Shown here in pieces: positions 11,289-22,975 of a stretch of DNA of 64,000 nt; the first letter of the stretch is position 1; every line of letters begins with the position of its first letter. The notes beneath the pieces are model-generated. The model did no database searches. It was given only the letters and a program-made list of their open reading frames with translations, and was not told the DNA's origin. The stretch spans positions 1,550,001 through 1,614,000 of the forward strand of contig OX352774.1 of assembly GCA_947095535.1 (NCBI GenBank). The letters run 5' to 3'. Source of the stretch: Poecilobothrus nobilitatus (lineage: Eukaryota; Arthropoda; Insecta; Diptera; Dolichopodidae). The position numbers were made by a program, and so were the translations under genes.

Positions 11289-11889
11289 AAATTATGTCTA
11301 TGCAGAACATGGAAGACCAGGTTATTTTAATATTTTAATTTAAAGGAATTGCTTTTTTTAGTCTATGTAGTCTCTGATATTATCAATATTATAATATCAG
11401 CAGATCAAACAAAACCAGTAAACCAGAACCTGATAAAACCTTTCTCGGGTAACGACATCTATTAGAAGTTGCATTTTAGTACAAATAAAATATTCAATCA
11501 TAAACAAAAAGAACTATCATAAACTTTTTTGGTAGCAGCAGAGACAATTACCAGGTGGTATGATAAAGTAAAAAAAAAACCTTAAATTGGTTAAATCACG
11601 TTACATTTCTGATTTAAAATAAATTAATAAATAAAATTCAATTTTGTGTTTTTAATTGATATAATTGTAATTGTCTCTGATATAATGCATAAAAATTGGA
11701 CAATTTGTTGTTGCATTGAAAATTTGTACAAAAATGAATGTACATATTTTGTACTTATTTAAATAATAGTTTTTAATAATATAGCATTAGCATATACATA
11801 GGTGGCATTTTTTTTATTTACGTTATTTTAATCTGTTATTATGTAGGTAGTAGCAGTAGTAGCATAAAGAAATCATATACATGATTTAT
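11289..11889. other. AT-rich spacer
   Basis: Contains a TATGTAGTCTCTGATATTATC motif (about 11367) that resembles the terminal repeat of the TIR element at 24937-26529, possibly a solo end. No gene visible. Confidence 0.35.
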
Positions 11890-13072
11890 GATTTATTTAT
11901 GGTAGTAGCATAAAGTAACTATATATATAGAGAACTCATGTAGAAGAAAAAATCGCAGAGAGAAAGATCGTATTCAATTTCATTGATTTGAAATCACCCC
12001 AAGATCCTATTTGGGGTTATTTCGTAAAAAGATGACCGTATTTTTGGTATACCATCAAAGAACATAAGAAAAACAAAACAAAAAATATTTTTTCATTCAT
12101 TCAGTTCATAATTCATTTTCTTCGAACTGATTTGTTTTTTCTCTAAAAATTGATTTTATATGGTTACATACATAGATACATACATATTTATCTATGCATC
12201 ACAAACAAATGTTCTTATAATTTTAAAATGTAATTTTATAGATAGATCTCATAAACTCTATACAACACATAGACAATATTTGAGGGCCAACAAAATTTTA
12301 TTATAAGTGTATGTAAATTGTAACGGATCTATTGATCTATTGATCTATTTGTTTTTACTTTTTCTTTTTTGTTTAGAAGAATATTTTTTCTAAAAATTAA
12401 AAAATATTTTTGGATGGAATATCGAAATTCTCTAAAATATTGGTATTAACCTTTGTGGACCAACAAAGGTATAGTAAGTTATGATCAAATTTACTGAATG
12501 TATAATTACATATATGGCTAGTTTTCATTAGACCGACATATCTACGAAAATGTAAGAGCATAGGCAGAATATACAAAAATGCTATGTGTTTGAAAGAGAT
12601 TAAGCTAAAAAAATATCCATGAAATATTTGAAAATATCCAAGAAAGTAACCATAAATATCCACGAATTAGATATGTATGCAAAAATTGTATGTATATCTT
12701 ACAAAAAAATTTCTACTACCATGGCATTTAAATTTTGAAGTGTCAAAAAATAAACAAATGTTCAAATTTTATTTTTTAGTGAGAAACTATATAAAAATGA
12801 CTATATTATCGGTATAAAAATATTATTAATAAACTATGTATATTATTTTTAACAACTTCATAAATAAAAAATTTTAAACTTTTAACTAAATATGAATATA
12901 AACATTAATAAATTAGGTTATGTACAATTTTAGCTGTCAAAGTGCTGCTGTAATAATTTTTAATTATATAATTTTTTTTCTCCCTCTTACCCACTGGTAG
13001 TGTACTATATTTTTCTCCTTCTAAAGTTGCGATAATATCCATGAAATTTCTCATGAAAACCAGCCTTTATGA
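11890..13072 (+). repeat. Right arm of inverted repeat pair (mate at 2400-3185)
   Basis: This is the plus-oriented mate of the block at 2400-3185, with the same order of landmarks from GCATAAAGTAACTATATA (about 11910) through GACCGTATTTTTGGTATACC (about 12035) to the TIR element at 12515. The segment 12085-12375 is absent from the other arm and may be an insertion. Confidence 0.75.
12515..13068. mobile_element. TIR element of the AAGGCTGRTTTTCATGAG family
   Basis: Ends are inverted versions of AAGGCTGGTTTTCATGAGAA (13068 inward on the minus strand) and TGGCTAGTTTTCATTAG (12515). Other copies or pieces: 2410-2886, 31551-32989, 42165-42360 and 45428-46077. Internal landmarks are TTATCGCAACTTTAGAA, CACTTTGACAG and ACATAACCTAATTTATTAAT. 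Non-coding; behaves as a MITE family. Confidence 0.65.
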
Positions 13073-13779
13073 CTATAGATAGATATGTAATTCTTCCTAG
13101 ATAGCAGAATACTTAAAAGTATTTTTTGATATTGAATAAGGTAGCTACATATAGTTAGTCATATTAAAAAACAAAATTAAAAAAATTAAAAAATTAAGAA
13201 GGTATTTTTGAAAAGAAAAAACATTCGGCACAAAGGGGTTAAACAACTTACCATATCTTTACAAAAAAAATTTAATTAAGAAGATACAACTACATACAAA
13301 ACAAAAAAGTTATTTTAATGCACGATATTTATAACAACGCCTTTACACTTACAAGCCGGAACATTCAACGAAAACTTTGGAAAAAAAGGCTATTTGTGTA
13401 CAAAATAAATTGAGTATTCCGATCCGACTTGTAAGATATTTAGGCTTTGATATAAAATATTTTAAAATTTTTTATGAATATTTGTTTTTGTAACTGATGT
13501 TACATATAAATGATGATACATACATATGTATACAGATATTGCTCTCGTAACACTTTTAAATTTTATTTTTAGAATATAAAATATAGAATACAGATATTCG
13601 TCTTGTACCACTTTTAGATATTATTAAAAAAATTTGAGAAGTTTGTTCGATATTTGTATTATAATACGGGCAATTACTTGTCATGTGACCAAGCTTTAGC
13701 CAAAGTTTTTTCGTTGCTAGAAATAACACTTCATAAACCATTTTGTAATTATAATAATAAAACATTTTTTGCTTATTCG
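13073..13779. other. AT-rich spacer before P-like relic
   Basis: Nothing recognisable. From about 13675 the plus strand reads NYLSCDQALAKVFSLLE with few stops and may be an unrecognised upstream part of the P-like relic. Confidence 0.35.
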
Positions 13780-14135
13780 ATTTTTCCCATCTAATTAAAT
13801 CTCTTAGAAATATATTAATGGATTCCGATTTAAAAACCTCAGATGATATTATAAGCTTTAAAGTTCCCATAGAATTATGGCAAGTTCAAATAAATTGAAA
13901 AACTAAGATGTGTACCAAATTAACTAAATAACATAATCCGCATACTTTTGAAAACTAAGTTAATTAAAAATTTGAAAATTAGAGTTAAATTAGCAACACA
14001 AATATTTGGTAGAACAGTGAGTGCCGCTATTAGAACAATAATTGAAATGTCTGGTTTTAAAAGTATTACTAAAGAAGTCGCTATTAGAACAATAATTGAA
14101 ATATCTGGTTTTAAAAAGAAGTTGCAAAAATTTTG
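13780..14135 (+). pseudogene. P-element-like transposase fragment, copy 1
   Basis: The plus strand reads PHLIKSLRN, then SFKVPIELWQVQ, then MCTKLT, then RVKLATQIF. In P-element and THAP9 transposases the DxPHLIK-x-RN block is followed about 70-90 residues later by a (N/R)VKLA(A/T)Q block, so order and spacing fit. The frame is broken by several stops between these blocks. Just downstream an 18-residue segment (AIRTIIEMSGFKSITKEV) is duplicated in tandem, from a 54-base repeat (14025-14132). A second relic of the same family is at 16690-20651. Confidence 0.65.
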
Positions 14136-14997
14136 AACTTATTAGTGTTTGATAAACTTTTTGATTGATCATTATATTCTGATAATAAATATCGATCTGA
14201 TATTAAACTAAATAGCTTGTAGTTTGAATTTTTAAAATATTGAAAGATTGACTAAAAAGAAAAAATATATTTTAGAGGGAATGAAAATAACTTTAAATTT
14301 ATAGGTATATACACATTTTTTCATATTTTTTACTTTTACAATAATAATTCTTGTACCTATAACTGGGTTATGAAAACAACTAAAACTAAAATGATTGATA
14401 AAAAATCGAAGTAGAATCGAGGTTTTTTCTTTTTTTAAGAAGTCGAAAAAGTTATATGAAAAAATATATACATACATATATACAAATATATAAATGAACA
14501 TACATCAATTGACATACAAACAAAAAAAAAGAAAAACTAAAATAAAAATAAACTAAAATACCATCAAGTTGATTTTACGAAATTAAAAATTAAATCAAGT
14601 TGATTTTACGAAATTAAAAAATTCAACGAAAAATTCGTTGAATTTACGAATTTAAAGAAATTAAAAATTAAAAAATTTTACGTCTAACTTTTATCTACCA
14701 TGTGAATACTCTATGTATATAGTTACTTTATGGTAGTAGGCATCTGCATATTCCTTTATAGGAATTACCGAATGTATTTAAATACTGTATTCTAATTCAA
14801 TACATTCTTTCAAAAAGCTTTAAATGTGGTGTATACTCAAATTACAACATAACAATATTTTATTCTATCCGTTGTATTTCAAATACGAATATTGAAAAGC
14901 TTTATTTTCTTACATACTTTGATGTTTTGAAAATCAAATTACAATTCTTATAAACCTTTTAAAATACACGAAGTATACCGAGTATACTAAATACAAT
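14136..14997. other. AT-rich spacer
   Basis: Contains a tandem AATTAAAAATTAAATCAAGTTGATTTTACGA-like direct repeat (14563-14610) and a TATGTATATAGTTACTTTATGGTAGTA block (14711) shared with 3160 and 11905. No gene visible. Confidence 0.4.
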
Positions 14998-15436
14998 GGC
15001 CGCGTTCAGTAGCATCTAGCGCTACAAAAAAACTGCAGCGCTTGATAAAACTTTCTACTGAACGATTTTCTTATCTCGCGCTACAATGTAGCGCTACATG
15101 AACTTTGCAGCAAGAAAATTTTACGCTAAATTATGTAGCGACTTTTTATTAAAGTTTATGTCTTAACATTTTAATGTCAAAAATTTTTATTTACAAAATT
15201 TTGTGAGAATTTTTCAAGATTTCAAGCACTTTTGTAAAAATTGATAAATTGAGAGATAAAAAATATAAGATTTACAAAACAAAAATAGGATTTAAATAAA
15301 ATAAAAATATACGAAATGTCACACAAAATTAAATTTCATTTAATTTTGCTGCAAATCGTTCACTACAAACATGCAGCGCTAAATGGTACACTGCACTGCT
15401 AATTCAGTATAGCGCTAAATTCTACTGAACGCGACC
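14998..15436. mobile_element. PIF/Harbinger-type MITE with 3-bp target duplication
   Basis: Ends are GGCCGCGTTCAGTAG (left) and CTACTGAACGCGACC (right), with further TAGCGCTA words just inside each end and repeated internally. AAT precedes (14995-14997) and follows (15437-15439), a 3-base target duplication. Length 439 bases, non-coding. GG-starting TIRs and a 3-base duplication fit PIF/Harbinger non-autonomous elements. Confidence 0.75.
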
Positions 15437-16187
15437 AATGAAAAACAAAAAACATAAACAGAGAACAAAGAGGATGAATTTTTTAAAAAGAATTTATGTT
15501 TATAATCAATTTATAATGAACTGATAGTTATTTGATATTTGATAACGGTTAATTTTTGTGATAATGCACATAAACATTACGTATATATAAAGTGCATACT
15601 ACATATCCGTACTACAATTTAATACATATTAATATTTGTTTTTTTATATTTGGTGCACTCGGTGTATAAATCCCAATACTATAAATACTCTATTTTCGGG
15701 TACACAAAATTAAATAAATACATATTCATTCTATACTAAAATAATTTTGTATTTAATTTATTCTATTCTACAATAATTTTAATTTTGTTAGGTATGCATT
15801 TGGTTTGAAAGCGTTCAAAACAGAATATAAAAAGTTGTACTTATTATAGAATGTTTTGAAAGAGGTTTTGAATACATTTGTGCAGATATCTAGTAGGTAG
15901 GTAGGTACCTGTATTTTTTATGAAGTCAGATAGATAAGTTCTCAAAACTTTTTAATTTTCCAAAATAAACATAGGTACGATTTATGGGAAAGAATTTGTG
16001 GATCATTTATGGAACGTGGATCTTTAGAGTAGCGATTTGTTAAAAGCAATTTAAAAAAATGTGCTGTTCCTATATTCAGTACAGTACATTTAAATACTGC
16101 AAATACATCAATTATTGATGTTAATAATACCAGACACAAAATAATAGCAATAGTTCTTCACTCTGAGAATTTAATATAAATAATGCT
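15437..16187. other. AT-rich spacer
   Basis: No gene or element recognised; short GTAG repeats at about 15893-15910. Confidence 0.4.
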
Positions 16188-16431
16188 TCAAAATTTTACA
16201 AAAAACAATCAGAAATTTATGATAATTCTGATTTTACAATAGAACAACTAAATGATGCTTCCAGATATAAACCAATAAATTTCGAAAATGATAGTTCTGT
16301 TGATAAAATTTGTTGCTCACGTTGCAACCAAAAAGTTCAATACTATCAGAAAAAAAATTATGAACATCACTATCAGCAATGTATAAATTCACTTGTGAAA
16401 AAATTAGTAATCGTTCATAAGCAATTTATTT
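16188..16431 (+). pseudogene. Unidentified coding remnant with a CxxC...HH...C zinc-binding-like motif
   Basis: An open plus-strand frame with no ATG reads through FTIEQLNDASRYKPINFEN and then CCSRCNQKVQYYQKKNYEHH before YQQC. The CxxC, His pair and final Cys suggest a small zinc finger. Above it the codon use looks protein-like compared with the surrounding AT-rich DNA. The frame then enters a TTTATTTATTTATTT run. It lies upstream of the P-like relic in the same orientation, so it may be part of that element or another transposase DNA-binding domain. I cannot assign it. Confidence 0.4.
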
Positions 16432-17345
16432 TTATTTATTTATTTATTTTTTATTTAAATCTTCATTACATTATAAATTATTTTTACAATTTTCTTCTAA
16501 ATCTAGGTTTAATTCTTACGACTACAAAATATAATTTATAAAAGGAAAACAAAAATTTAAATATTATTTATACGGTAGTGGATAAACCACTAGTGTTGTA
16601 TAATTGATACGTTAAATTATAAAAAAAATTTAAAAAATAAACTTGTTAATGTGGGGTTGAAATTTTGTATGAAACTAATTATTATTTTTTAAACAGAACT
16701 TCAATTAAAAATGAAATCTCGCACAGCACTTAAATTAAAATCAATACGTACTTTGAAAAATAATTATAAATATAAACTAGAAAAAAACATAAATGAATCT
16801 CATATGAATGATAATTGCAAAAACTTTGCGGTCCTAATTGTAAACAATTCTATAAAAACATAAAACTTCTTTGTATAAATGGATGCCAATTAAATCTATA
16901 CGACCAGGATGTCAGTATAATTATCTGAAATAAAATAGAGGAATATATAAATATTTTAAAACTAGAGAAGAAACAAGTCACCCTAATGTTTGCCAAGAAA
17001 TGTCAATCCAAGAAAATTTTTCATATAATGAAGTTCATGATCAAATTGATGGGTTTGTTGAGTTTTGACTATGATAATGGGGAAAGATGTCATGTTTCTT
17101 GCAAAACATGTTTGTGTATTTGTAGTTCGAAGCATTCTAGTAAACTCAAAATACCTGTTTTGTCAAGTTTTATATTATATCTGATAATGCTTGTCAAAAT
17201 GTTATTTTAAAAGAAAATATTTTTAAAAGCATTGATGTTTGCGAGAATTTAGGGTTAACTGTAAAAGTAATTACTTGTAATCGGAGCACTATAAATTCAA
17301 AATTGTATTGAACTCTAAGCCAAACTTCGAGTTTTATATATAAAC

Positions 17346-18384
17346 CAGTGATGTTATAGCGTCGTATTTATCGTATTTTGTACGAATTTCAAAGGCAAAA
17401 TACGATGTACGATTTTTAGTCTTATTTTGAGAAAAAAATACGATTTTGACCCAAAACAAGGGAAAATATGATTTTTACCCAAAACAAAAAAATATGTACA
17501 TACATATATATATGTAGTTAGAATAATATTGTTACAAGTTACAACTATATAATATACAATTTTCATCAATATGTCAAAGATAATTTATTTTCTAAATTTT
17601 AATAAGGGTTGGTACGAGTTTATTTTTATTTCCAAATCTAGTCTCGCCATCAGATTTTCAAACTATTGATTCAGGATTTCTGAAAATTAAAAATCTTGAT
17701 TTTGTAAATATATTTGGCAAATCTCTCGAAAAAATTGGGTTAAAGAGTTTTGGAACCAAATTTCTAGAATTAAGAGAAATGATGGGCAGTTTTCATTTCC
17801 GTTGATGTCAAAATTTATTTTTCATTTATTATTCTTGTCCCATTCTTATGCAAATGTAGAACGTACTTTCTGGCAAATAAGGTACGTTGTTCTATTTATG
17901 AAATAAGTTTTTTGTTTATTATGTTCTTATATTTAAAGATATGTATATGTATATTATATAGCTAAGTTACCAAACTCAAGCTAAATTATTTTTTGCAATG
18001 CCCAAAGTCTAATTATATTTATATTTATGAAATAAGGTTTTTGTTGAATTTATGAAGTAATTTTTTTTGTTTATTTTTAAAATTATTTTTTCTTTTATTT
18101 AAGTATTTTACAACTTCATAAATACAGCAACACAAGGTTAGCCCGATTTCTTAATAAAGTTTTTATTTTGAACGGTTTTTTGACAGGATTTTACACCAAA
18201 AACTTGTTGACTGAATTTTTTGACCAGATTTTTTAAAATTTTCTCCAGTCAAACGTTCAAATTTGACCGGATTGAAAAATTTGAAGTGACAACACTGGTG
18301 GTCATTGCAAAATACAAAATACGATAAATACGATTTTGAAACGATTTAGTGTACGATTTGAAAAAAAATTCTATAACAACACTG
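17346..18384. mobile_element. hAT element, 1039 bp, with perfect 8-bp target duplication
   Basis: Ends are CAGTGATGTTATAG (17346) and the inverse of CAGTGTTGTTATAG (18384). ATATAAAC occurs immediately before (17338-17345) and immediately after (18385-18392), a perfect 8-base duplication as hAT transposases make. Repeated ATACGATTT words lie near both ends. Around 17795-17885 the plus strand still reads SKFIFHLLFLSHSYANVERT in shifted frames, resembling the hAT dimerisation motif (L.LPHSNADVER). So this is an internally deleted hAT copy. It splits the P-like transposase. Confidence 0.9.
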
Positions 18385-19155
18385 ATATAAACAATAATTT
18401 ATTTATTTAACTTCTGATATGCCTCATTTGATTTAGAAACAAATTATTAGCTTATGATTTAAACACACCTGATGGTATAATAAGTTGGACTATTATTAGA
18501 ATGTTGTATGCAAATGATTCAGTAAATATTACACGTTTGAGTCCCAGACTCTCTGAAGCCCAAATAAATCCCAATAGTTTTCAAAAAATGACAGTCAAAT
18601 TAGCAACTCAAGTTTTAATTCAAAAAAATTTATTTAGTAACAATAAAAAGCAAATCGCAACCGCAACAGCATTTTCTAAGTCTTATAATAATATTGAAAA
18701 ATGTACCTATCGTTATCGAGTCGATTTTAAATAATTTTTTCATACTTAATCTAGTTACCTTTGCATTTTTTTCCTAAACAAATTGATATACATATGTACA
18801 TACATACATAGTATTACATACATAGTATTACATACATAGTATTACATACATACATACATATATGTCATATTTTTTAGTATTTTAAAAGTTCATTTCAACG
18901 TGTATTTTTTTAGAATAAAGTTATTATAATATTATTTTCTTATTCTTAAAATATAAAAATATTCTTAAATATAATCAATAATTACAGATTTTAAGAGCAA
19001 TTAAAGTTTAGTGCATTTTTGCAACGTCAGCAGAAAACAAGGTATGTTTTTTTTTATTTGTAGCTTTGTTCTTGATTTTTTATGTGTATGAATTTTCAGT
19101 TCAGGTTTTTACTAATTATTATATATATGTACATACATACATATATATATAAATA

Positions 19156-20410
19156 ATGGAGCGAAGAGAGTTTTTAACTTTGCATCAATTAGAAGCTACA
19201 GTGAATGAAATTTTATAGGAAACAAGGGATAACGCGAATATTGTTATTCTGCCACCATGTTGATGAAGTAACAGATGAGGAGGATTGCGATGAAAATGGG
19301 CCAGATGATAACACTTTCCCAGCTGACACTGTTGGACCGTTGGAAATCCATTTTATTTCAAATATGTATAGAAACTGAAAAGAAATTTGCTGAAAAAAAT
19401 TATAATAAGTTAAAATCGTAAAAGTCTGAACCACAATATAATAGTTGTCCAATTAATTGGACAAAAATGATAAAATGTGTGGTTAGATCTTTTATTGATA
19501 TGCTTATGAAAAAGTTTCTGCAGTTTGGTATTTTTCATCATCATCTTTCAATCGACGAGCAAATGATTCCATATAGAGGACGGCATAGTTGTAAGATGTA
19601 TATACATGGAAAACCTATTAAATTTGGTTATAAATCTTGGACATTAGCTTCATTATGTGGGTATATTTATGCTTTTGACATCTATACTGGGAAACCACAG
19701 AAGCCTAAAAGCAGCCAAGAACATGATTTAGGGATGGGTGGTAACGTAGTACTTCATTTGCTAAACTATGTGCCAAATGCTGCTAATCACACAATATTTT
19801 TTGATAATTTATTTACGTCTGTACCTCTTTTATGTTGTTTGCGTGAAAAAGGTTATTTTGCATTGGGAACAATAAGGAAAAATCGTATAAAGGGTTAAAA
19901 TTTGTTTGATATTAAAAATTTCAAAAAATTGGAACGAGGTCTATATGACTATCATTTCGAACTTAATGAAAAAATCTTGCTAGTGAGATGGAAAGACAGT
20001 GCTGTAGTTACAATAGCTACAAATACTGGTAAAGTGAAGGCCACTAAAGTTGTAACAAGATATTCGAACACACAAAAAAAAACGTATACCAATTAAACAA
20101 CCTAATGCCCTAGCAGAATATAATAAGCATATGGGTGGTGTTGATTTAGCAGATAATTTCATATTAAATTATAGAATCAGTGTTCGCGGTAAAAAATGGT
20201 GGTGGTCAATTTTTTCTAATTTTGTGGATGTAGCAATTTGCAATGCATGGAGATTATGGCGTAAAAAAAAGGCACAAAAAAAAGTGTATTAGAATTTCGT
20301 AGAGAATTAGCAGTAGTGCTAATGAAATCAACGGAAAAAAAATACTGTACTGGGACGACCTACTTGCAGAAACAAAAACATTGAAATTTTCTTCCTTATT
20401 AGATTTTGTA
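19156..20410 (+). pseudogene. piggyBac-like transposase (DDE_Tnp_1_7), broken
   Basis: The start MERREFLTLHQLEATVNEIL precedes a stop, then an acidic DEVTDEED segment (about 19260-19300) typical of PGBD N-termini. The catalytic core begins at about 19500: FIDMLMKKFLQFGIFH and LSIDEQMIPYRGRH (first Asp), FFDNLFTS at about 19798 (second Asp), and MGGVDLADNF at about 20130 (third Asp). The region between WTKMIKCVVR and SFIDML lacks about 130 residues usually present. Breaks: stops at 19216 and about 19376, a stop at 19896, a frameshift in an A run near 20085, and another before 20290. The C-terminal Cys-rich domain is not seen. It lies within the P-like relic. Confidence 0.85.
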
Positions 20411-20651
20411 TGATATTGTAGCGAATATTTTGTATGTAATGGAACCTTGCAGTTCGTACAATAACATCTACAGCGCTTTCGTTATTCTAATTTCTACCGT
20501 GAAAACCAAAATTTTTTATTGCTTTCAAGGTATGATTAAAACAATAACGGCAATGGATTTGTCGAAAGAATTATCTGCAAATCTTAAAGTTGAAAAACTC
20601 AATGTTCGTAGATTGGATCAAGATCCACTTGATTTTTTTTTATATCAATAG

Positions 20652-21454
20652 AAATGCATCATTAGTTATTTATTTAAAATGAAAAAAAAAAATATGTGAC
20701 TGTTAACCCTATTTGACTTATGGTTTTTTTATGAAATTACATTTTAAAATATAGTTTCTGGTAATTATGGGTTAAAATAATGTTAACGTAAAAAATTTAT
20801 AAAGAAAATTCAAATTTGAATTTGATTTGAGCGGTAAGTTATCCAATGTGTATAATTAAATTTTTGTATTAAAATATATTAATTTTTTTAATAGAAGTGG
20901 AAAATTAAAAGTTGTTTTACAAGTTTAATGAAAAGTTAAGTTCATATACATATGTGAGATATTTATTTTACTATTAACGCACAAATTCTTTTGTTCTTAA
21001 TCATTGAAGAGTTGGTACGTAATTTCTATTCAAAAAGTAAGAAAAATTTTTTGTTTTTATTATTGCTTCGAATTGTATTTTTGTTTTACAAGAGTTTTTT
21101 TATGCCGAATTGAACGTTTAATTGCATTCAATACATTTTTTTTTTATTTTAAAACTTCCATTCGGCTTTTTCCCTTTTCTAAAAATATTACATCAATAAA
21201 AATTAAATTTAATTATGCATTTTTAATTATGTCAAAGCTTGCAGATTTATAATTTTTTCATCCAATATAAAATTTTATTCGGCACGAGTTTTTAATTTTA
21301 TATATGTACTTTATTTATAATCTGTTTGCAAAATTCCTAAATTGATAAAAAATAAACAAAAACAATTTACCCTCAGAGGTTAACATTTCAATATTTATAA
21401 AATGTAAAATTATCTAAGCAAAGGAAAAATTAATATGCATAAACATTTAAGTAC
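20652..21454. other. 3' part of the P-related repeat
   Basis: From ATATCAATAGAAATGCAT (20640) to about 20697, and again from about 21083 (GAGTTTTTTTATGCCGAATTG), this matches 56770-56830 and 57180-57510. The stretch between differs and includes a 65-base segment bounded by TTAA-CCC (20703) and GGG-TTAA (20775). The part at 21083-21130 corresponds to the second half of the THAP-like exon at 57180-57230. Confidence 0.55.
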
Positions 21455-21800
21455 ATACATATATATGGATATACATATGGCTGGCTATACTATTCTATCA
21501 GAAATACTCTATACTCTCCATTCATTAATAATTTTTTACTTTTTATAAAGTAAAGTGACTGAAAATAAAAAAAATATAAACTATTCATAAATATGGAATA
21601 GAAAAAAAAAAGCTAATACCCTAATACATACCAATAACATCTTAAATGGAAAAAAAACCTTAAGATTTGTGACTTGTTTGATTTTTAGTTAGAAAAATAA
21701 AATAAATAAATTTGAAGAATGAGAAAGAACAGCCAAAAATAATGTGTTAATGTTTTTAAAATAATGTTTTTCTCTTTCTTTGGGGCTCTTCATTTGTTGG
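21455..21800 (+). mobile_element. Right inverted repeat of the P-related family, solo copy
   Basis: Runs from ATGGCTGGCTATACTATTCT (21477) to TTTCTCTTTCTTTGGGGCTC (21790) and matches the right arm of the element at 57553-57945 closely. The outermost part (AATTTGTAG..., AACGCAAG) is missing here. The matching left arm is not present near 14-16 kb. Confidence 0.7.
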
Positions 21801-21874
21801 CATATTTGTACACAAAAGTCTATCTTATAAAACTGATGAAATATATTGCGACGAAATTAACAGCATCATGAATA

Positions 21875-22096
21875 TTGAAATTGTTGGTAAAAAAAACTAA
21901 ATATAATCTAACTATTTACAGACCTCCAGAAATATCTATAGTTCACTTTAACAAATTTTTTGAAAAACTTGATTTCTATCTTCAGAACCTAAAAAATAAT
22001 ATAAGCATATTAGTTGATGATTTCAACTTCAATATTATAAATTCAGCTGATGTAAATCTGAAACTACTAGGCCAATATCTGGAACGCGTCTTGTAG
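21875..22096 (+). pseudogene. LINE endonuclease fragment
   Basis: The frame reads YRPPEISIVHFNKFFEKL and then ISILVDDFNFNIINS. Non-LTR retrotransposon endonucleases carry YRPP and a (V/I)xGDFN motif in this order; here Gly of GDFN is Asp. About 70 residues survive of a domain of roughly 220. It may belong with the RT fragments at 23380 and 26831, which have the same orientation. Confidence 0.65.
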
Positions 22097-22536
22097 GTAA
22101 TTCTGAAACATAGGTTGTAATGTCTTTATTTCATCACGACCTCTTGAACTATGTTGGCATTGTGGTGGAATTGAAAAATAATAAATATCGATTAACCATT
22201 TGCTAGTATAAAAATTTTTCTTCAACCTGGCATTTATACACCAAAATCAAACAAAATCAACTACAATAAAGTTAAAAATGATTTACAATAACCAAAAATT
22301 GTTTGAATTGATGTCAGTCAATCAAATTGCAATCAAAATGTCAAAATGCAATAAGAATTGCTACCATCGTGAGAAGTCAAAATGTGTGAGAATAATAGGA
22401 CCCAAAAAATAGAAACACAATACAAATTAAAAATGAATATAATAACGCATTTTTTTTTTATATATATATATATATAATAAATACACTCAATATATTTTGT
22501 AAAAAAAATTTCTTTCATTTATTTGCTTTATATTTA

Positions 22537-22975
22537 AGGCCAAATTATAATGACGCTTTGTTAAATCTACACGCGTGCGGCGCGATGACATTTAAAGTAG
22601 AATACACAAGTTTAAATGGCTCAAGTTATAATGATGTAGCAACGCGTTACGCTTTTCTAAAATAGAAAATTGTTCTAAATTGGCGCGCGTTGTGAATGAA
22701 AAACAAAAACAACCATCAAATTTCAAAATCAAAAGAAACAAAAACAACCATCAAATTTCAAAATCAAAAGAAAAGCCGAGAGTCAACACAATATAAAAAT
22801 TAGTGAAGAAAAAAATAATTAAAATAAAATGGATAATTTGGAGAATAAATTTATCATTTTGATTGAATTTTTGAATTTATTTTTTAACTTTACAAAATTC
22901 AAATCTTGCAGTTTACAAATTGTTTATGTTTTTATAAAATGTCAAGCGTGTAGTGTCGCGTGATTATAACTTGAA
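22537..22975. mobile_element. Candidate TIR element with CAARTTATAATSACGC ends
   Basis: The left end CCAAATTATAATGACGC (about 22540) and the inverse of the right end (CAAGTTATAATCACGCG, about 22970) are similar, each followed by CTACACGC. A third CAAGTTATAATGATG lies at 22620. It separates LINE fragments. GC-rich ACGCGTGCGGCGCG words stand out against the AT-rich background. No clear target duplication. Confidence 0.45.

Larger units (their letters stand above)
16690..20651 (+). pseudogene. P-element-like transposase, copy 2, interrupted by two transposons
   Basis: Three blocks in order make up one degraded P-type transposase. Block A (about 16690-17337): a Lys-rich coiled-coil-like start, EMSIQENFSYNEVHDQIDGF, DYDNGERC, YISDNACQNV and VKVITCN, matching the region of P transposases before the DxPHL motif. 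Block B (18393-18734): DMPHLI, then SPRLSEAQINPNSFQKMTVK and LATQ. Block C (20520-20651): QGMIKTITAM and RRLDQDPLDFFLYQ, resembling the C-terminal RxLNQDxLENFF motif of P transposases. A hAT element separates A from B exactly, and a piggyBac-like pseudogene lies between B and C. Stops and frame changes within A and B show the gene was already decaying. Confidence 0.65.

Noticed and set aside
12397..12663. 88-codon minus-strand frame
   Set aside because: It lies entirely in a non-coding repeat that is duplicated in inverted form at 2700-3000, where the frame is not conserved.
13556..13870. 104-codon minus-strand frame
   Set aside because: The opposite strand carries recognisable P-transposase motifs (PHLIKSLRN), so the minus frame is a shadow.
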